Positions 14,304-14,651 of a stretch of 14,651 nt of DNA are shown here, in pieces. Position 1 is the stretch's first letter; each line of letters begins with the position of its first letter. The notes under the pieces are model-generated. The model did no database searches, was not told where the DNA came from, and saw only the letters and a list, made by a program, of their open reading frames with translations. The position numbers were made by a program, and so were the translations under genes. Location of the stretch: the NCBI GenBank assembly GCA_047612485.1, contig JBLGAT010000070.1, forward strand, positions 1 through 14,651, read 5' to 3'. The stretch is from Sediminicola sp047612485 (lineage in GTDB: Bacteria > Bacteroidota > Bacteroidia > Flavobacteriales > Flavobacteriaceae).

Positions 14304-14651
14304 ATGGAAGATAAAACCAAGATCATGTTGGTCTACACCGGAGGAACCATTGGGATGGTCAAGGACTATAGCACAGGTGCTCTAAAGGCCTTTAATTTTA
14401 AGAAATTGATAAAGCACATTCCGGAACTGAGCCAATTGGACTGCGGTATAGATAGTGTCTCCTTTGACACGCCCATTGATTCATCCAATATGAATATTTC
14501 GCATTGGGTCTCCATAGCTTCTATCATAGAAGAGCATTATGAAAACTATGATGGGTTTGTTGTCCTGCATGGAAGTGACACCATGAGCTATACTTCCTCG
14601 GCCTTGAGCTATATGTTGGAACATTTGGCGAAACCAGTAATTTTTACCGGA
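14304..14651 (+). CDS. ansA: Type I (cytoplasmic) L-asparaginase, 3' end missing
   Basis: The first 116 residues are visible; the frame runs off the right edge. AnsA hydrolyses L-asparagine to aspartate and ammonia. YTGGTIGM (11-18) carries the nucleophile threonine, Thr15 (Thr14 in E. coli AnsA). PIDSSNMN matches the family's DSS substrate-binding motif. FVVLHGSDTMSYTSSALSYML is the second active-site block, but the family's usual threonine before the catalytic aspartate (Thr91 in E. coli) is Ser91 here, with Asp92 kept. There is no signal peptide, which agrees with the type I rather than the periplasmic type II enzyme. It begins 15 bases after tatD. Confidence 0.93.
   Translation, partial: MEDKTKIMLVYTGGTIGMVKDYSTGALKAFNFKKLIKHIPELSQLDCGIDSVSFDTPIDSSNMNISHWVSIASIIEEHYENYDGFVVLHGSDTMSYTSSALSYMLEHLAKPVIFTG

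Noticed and set aside
1..14651. CRISPR arrays, tRNA or rRNA genes, insertion sequences, toxin-antitoxin pairs or phage-defence islands
   Set aside because: I looked for direct repeat arrays, tRNA cloverleaf signatures, transposase motifs and defence-type gene pairs and saw none; nearly all the sequence is explained by housekeeping genes.

Overview
This window looks like chromosomal DNA from a marine-type member of the Flavobacteriaceae (Bacteroidota). The evidence is the protein signatures, the moderately AT-rich composition, the scarcity of Shine-Dalgarno sites, and promoter-like octamers of the TAnnTTTG type (three copies of TATTTTTG) in front of genes. I can support 15 protein genes, two of them cut by the window edges. 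I see no tRNA, rRNA, CRISPR array, insertion sequence or prophage. No stretch longer than 300 bases lacks a gene.

Layout. Bases 1-1142 hold the 3' end of a multi-PAS sensor protein that stops just after a histidine-kinase-like H-box and has no ATPase domain. A lone receiver-domain response regulator follows 7 bases later. A 223-base gap with one hairpin leads to a probable 44-residue membrane protein on the minus strand (1366-1500). The minus strand then carries a sugar porter of the major facilitator superfamily and waaA, the lipid A Kdo transferase. Divergent from waaA is a tight plus-strand run: a DegT/WecE-type sugar aminotransferase, a galE-type epimerase, a secreted amidohydrolase and a small unknown protein. 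A short predicted outer-membrane barrel on the minus strand converges on that run.

The centre of the window is central metabolism. sucA (E1) and sucB/odhB (E2) of the 2-oxoglutarate dehydrogenase complex lie together on the plus strand; the E3 gene is not here. They end at a strong bidirectional terminator shared with a convergent single-domain retropepsin-like protease gene, whose last codons and stop lie inside the hairpin. Divergent from that gene are a TatD-family metal-dependent hydrolase and the 5' part of a type I L-asparaginase gene, truncated by the right edge.

How the genes work together. WaaA, the aminotransferase and the epimerase all fit lipopolysaccharide or other surface-glycan biosynthesis. 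SucA and SucB form the first two steps of one enzyme complex. The sensor and receiver probably form a phosphorelay that needs an outside kinase. Most of the window is ordinary housekeeping, and I do not see a convincing new multi-gene system. The most unusual points are a four-cysteine cluster inserted in the aminotransferase, an alanine at the epimerase substrate-gate position, the kinase-less sensor/receiver pair, the terminator that overlaps a coding end, a probably near-leaderless tatD transcript, and serine in place of a catalytic threonine in the asparaginase.
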